A stretch of 64,000 nt of DNA. Source: Azotimanducus sp963663145 (GTDB lineage Bacteria; Pseudomonadota; Gammaproteobacteria; Pseudomonadales; Azotimanducaceae). The stretch spans positions 1,922,001 through 1,986,000 of the forward strand of contig OY760134.1 of assembly GCA_963663145.1 (NCBI GenBank), given 5' to 3'. Below are positions 63,775 through 64,000 of the stretch, piece after piece. Every line of letters starts with the position of its first letter. Within the stretch, counting starts at the first letter, position 1. Below the pieces are notes generated by a model. The model saw only the letters and a program-made list of their open reading frames with translations, was not told the origin of the DNA and searched no databases. The position numbers and the translations under genes are program-made.

Positions 63775-64000
63775 TCAAGCTTCGTCCGCGCCCGGCGCAC
63801 GTATGCGCTCAACGAGTTCGACAACTTCTTCAGGCGGTTTCGAGGTGAAGCTTGAGACACTGATGGCAGTCGCAAAATTCAGCAACATGCCAATCACGCC
63901 TATGCCTTCGGGAGAAATACCGAAGAGCCAGTTCTCGGAGGTGTCCGCAAAGAAGGGCGAAATACCGCCAATGCCTCGGAAGGCGACTATGTAGGCAGAG
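63775..64000 (-). CDS. C-terminus of a sodium:solute (acetate-type) symporter, cut by window edge
   Basis: About 74 C-terminal codons are present, reading SAYIVAFRGIGGI, WLFGISPEGIGVIGMLLNF and SSFTSKPPEEVVELVERIR before a TGA at 63775. This matches the tail of ActP-like symporters of the VC_2705 group. The rest lies outside. Confidence 0.75.
   Translation of the reverse strand, partial: SAYIVAFRGIGGISPFFADTSENWLFGISPEGIGVIGMLLNFATAISVSSFTSKPPEEVVELVERIRAPGADEA

Overview
The window looks like a chromosomal segment of a GC-rich gammaproteobacterium. Pointers are an NADPH-type sulfate assimilation cluster (cysG, cysJ, cysI, cysH, divergent cysB), a FabY-type initiating ketoacyl synthase, a DUF2333 gene, a sufBCDS-A-T-E operon, a sodium-pumping oxaloacetate decarboxylase (oadGAB), and rimI beside a HolD-like gene. 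The organism cannot be named from the sequence. The density of toxin-antitoxin, restriction, CRISPR and decayed genes would suit a host-associated or biofilm lineage, but that is inference.

Layout. 1-4.3 kb: end of a cysteine synthase, an NfeD-class membrane protease and a large lipoprotein hydrolase. 4.3-30.6 kb: an accessory island. It carries a DUF4143-type ATPase with an iterated operator, a wrecked second copy containing a piece of a luciferase-like oxidoreductase, a HigBA module, and a type I-U (I-G) CRISPR-Cas system of the Csb3 variety. The interference operon (small orf, cas3, csb3, csb1, csb2) runs leftward. The adaptation genes (cas4-cas1 fusion, cas2) run rightward and lead into an 84-repeat array at 22847-28932. 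Intact and broken toxin-antitoxin modules lie between, before and after the cas genes. 30.7-37.8 kb: sulfate assimilation, interrupted between cysI and cysH by a 308-bp element with terminal inverted repeats. 38-44 kb: a lipoprotein/DUF2333 pair, an EcoRII-type restriction-modification pair and an MFS transporter. 44.3-50.3 kb: the Suf iron-sulfur operon. 50.3-51.7 kb: two small glycosyltransferases. 51.8-58 kb: tRNA-Arg(CCU), a DUF5916 outer-membrane protein and oadGAB. 58-64 kb: a truncated adenine methylase, tRNA-Arg(ACG), ygfZ, fabY, a dead VapBC pair, rimI, a HolD-like gene and the end of a sodium:solute symporter.

How it fits together. Siroheme synthase (cysG) makes the cofactor of CysI. 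CysJI reduces sulfite made by CysH, cysteine synthase fixes the sulfide, and SufS/SufE take sulfur from cysteine for the SufBCD scaffold, so much of the window serves one sulfur-to-cluster route. The defence island is different: cas3 is split by three apparent one-base insertions, the EcoRII-type methylase by another, and most toxin-antitoxin pairs are damaged, while every core gene is intact. The CRISPR locus has three unusual features: a diverged second cas2 tail between an inserted toxin-antitoxin pair and the leader, repeat-like motifs in array-like spacing upstream of the interference operon, and an uncharacterised 63-residue gene that opens that operon.
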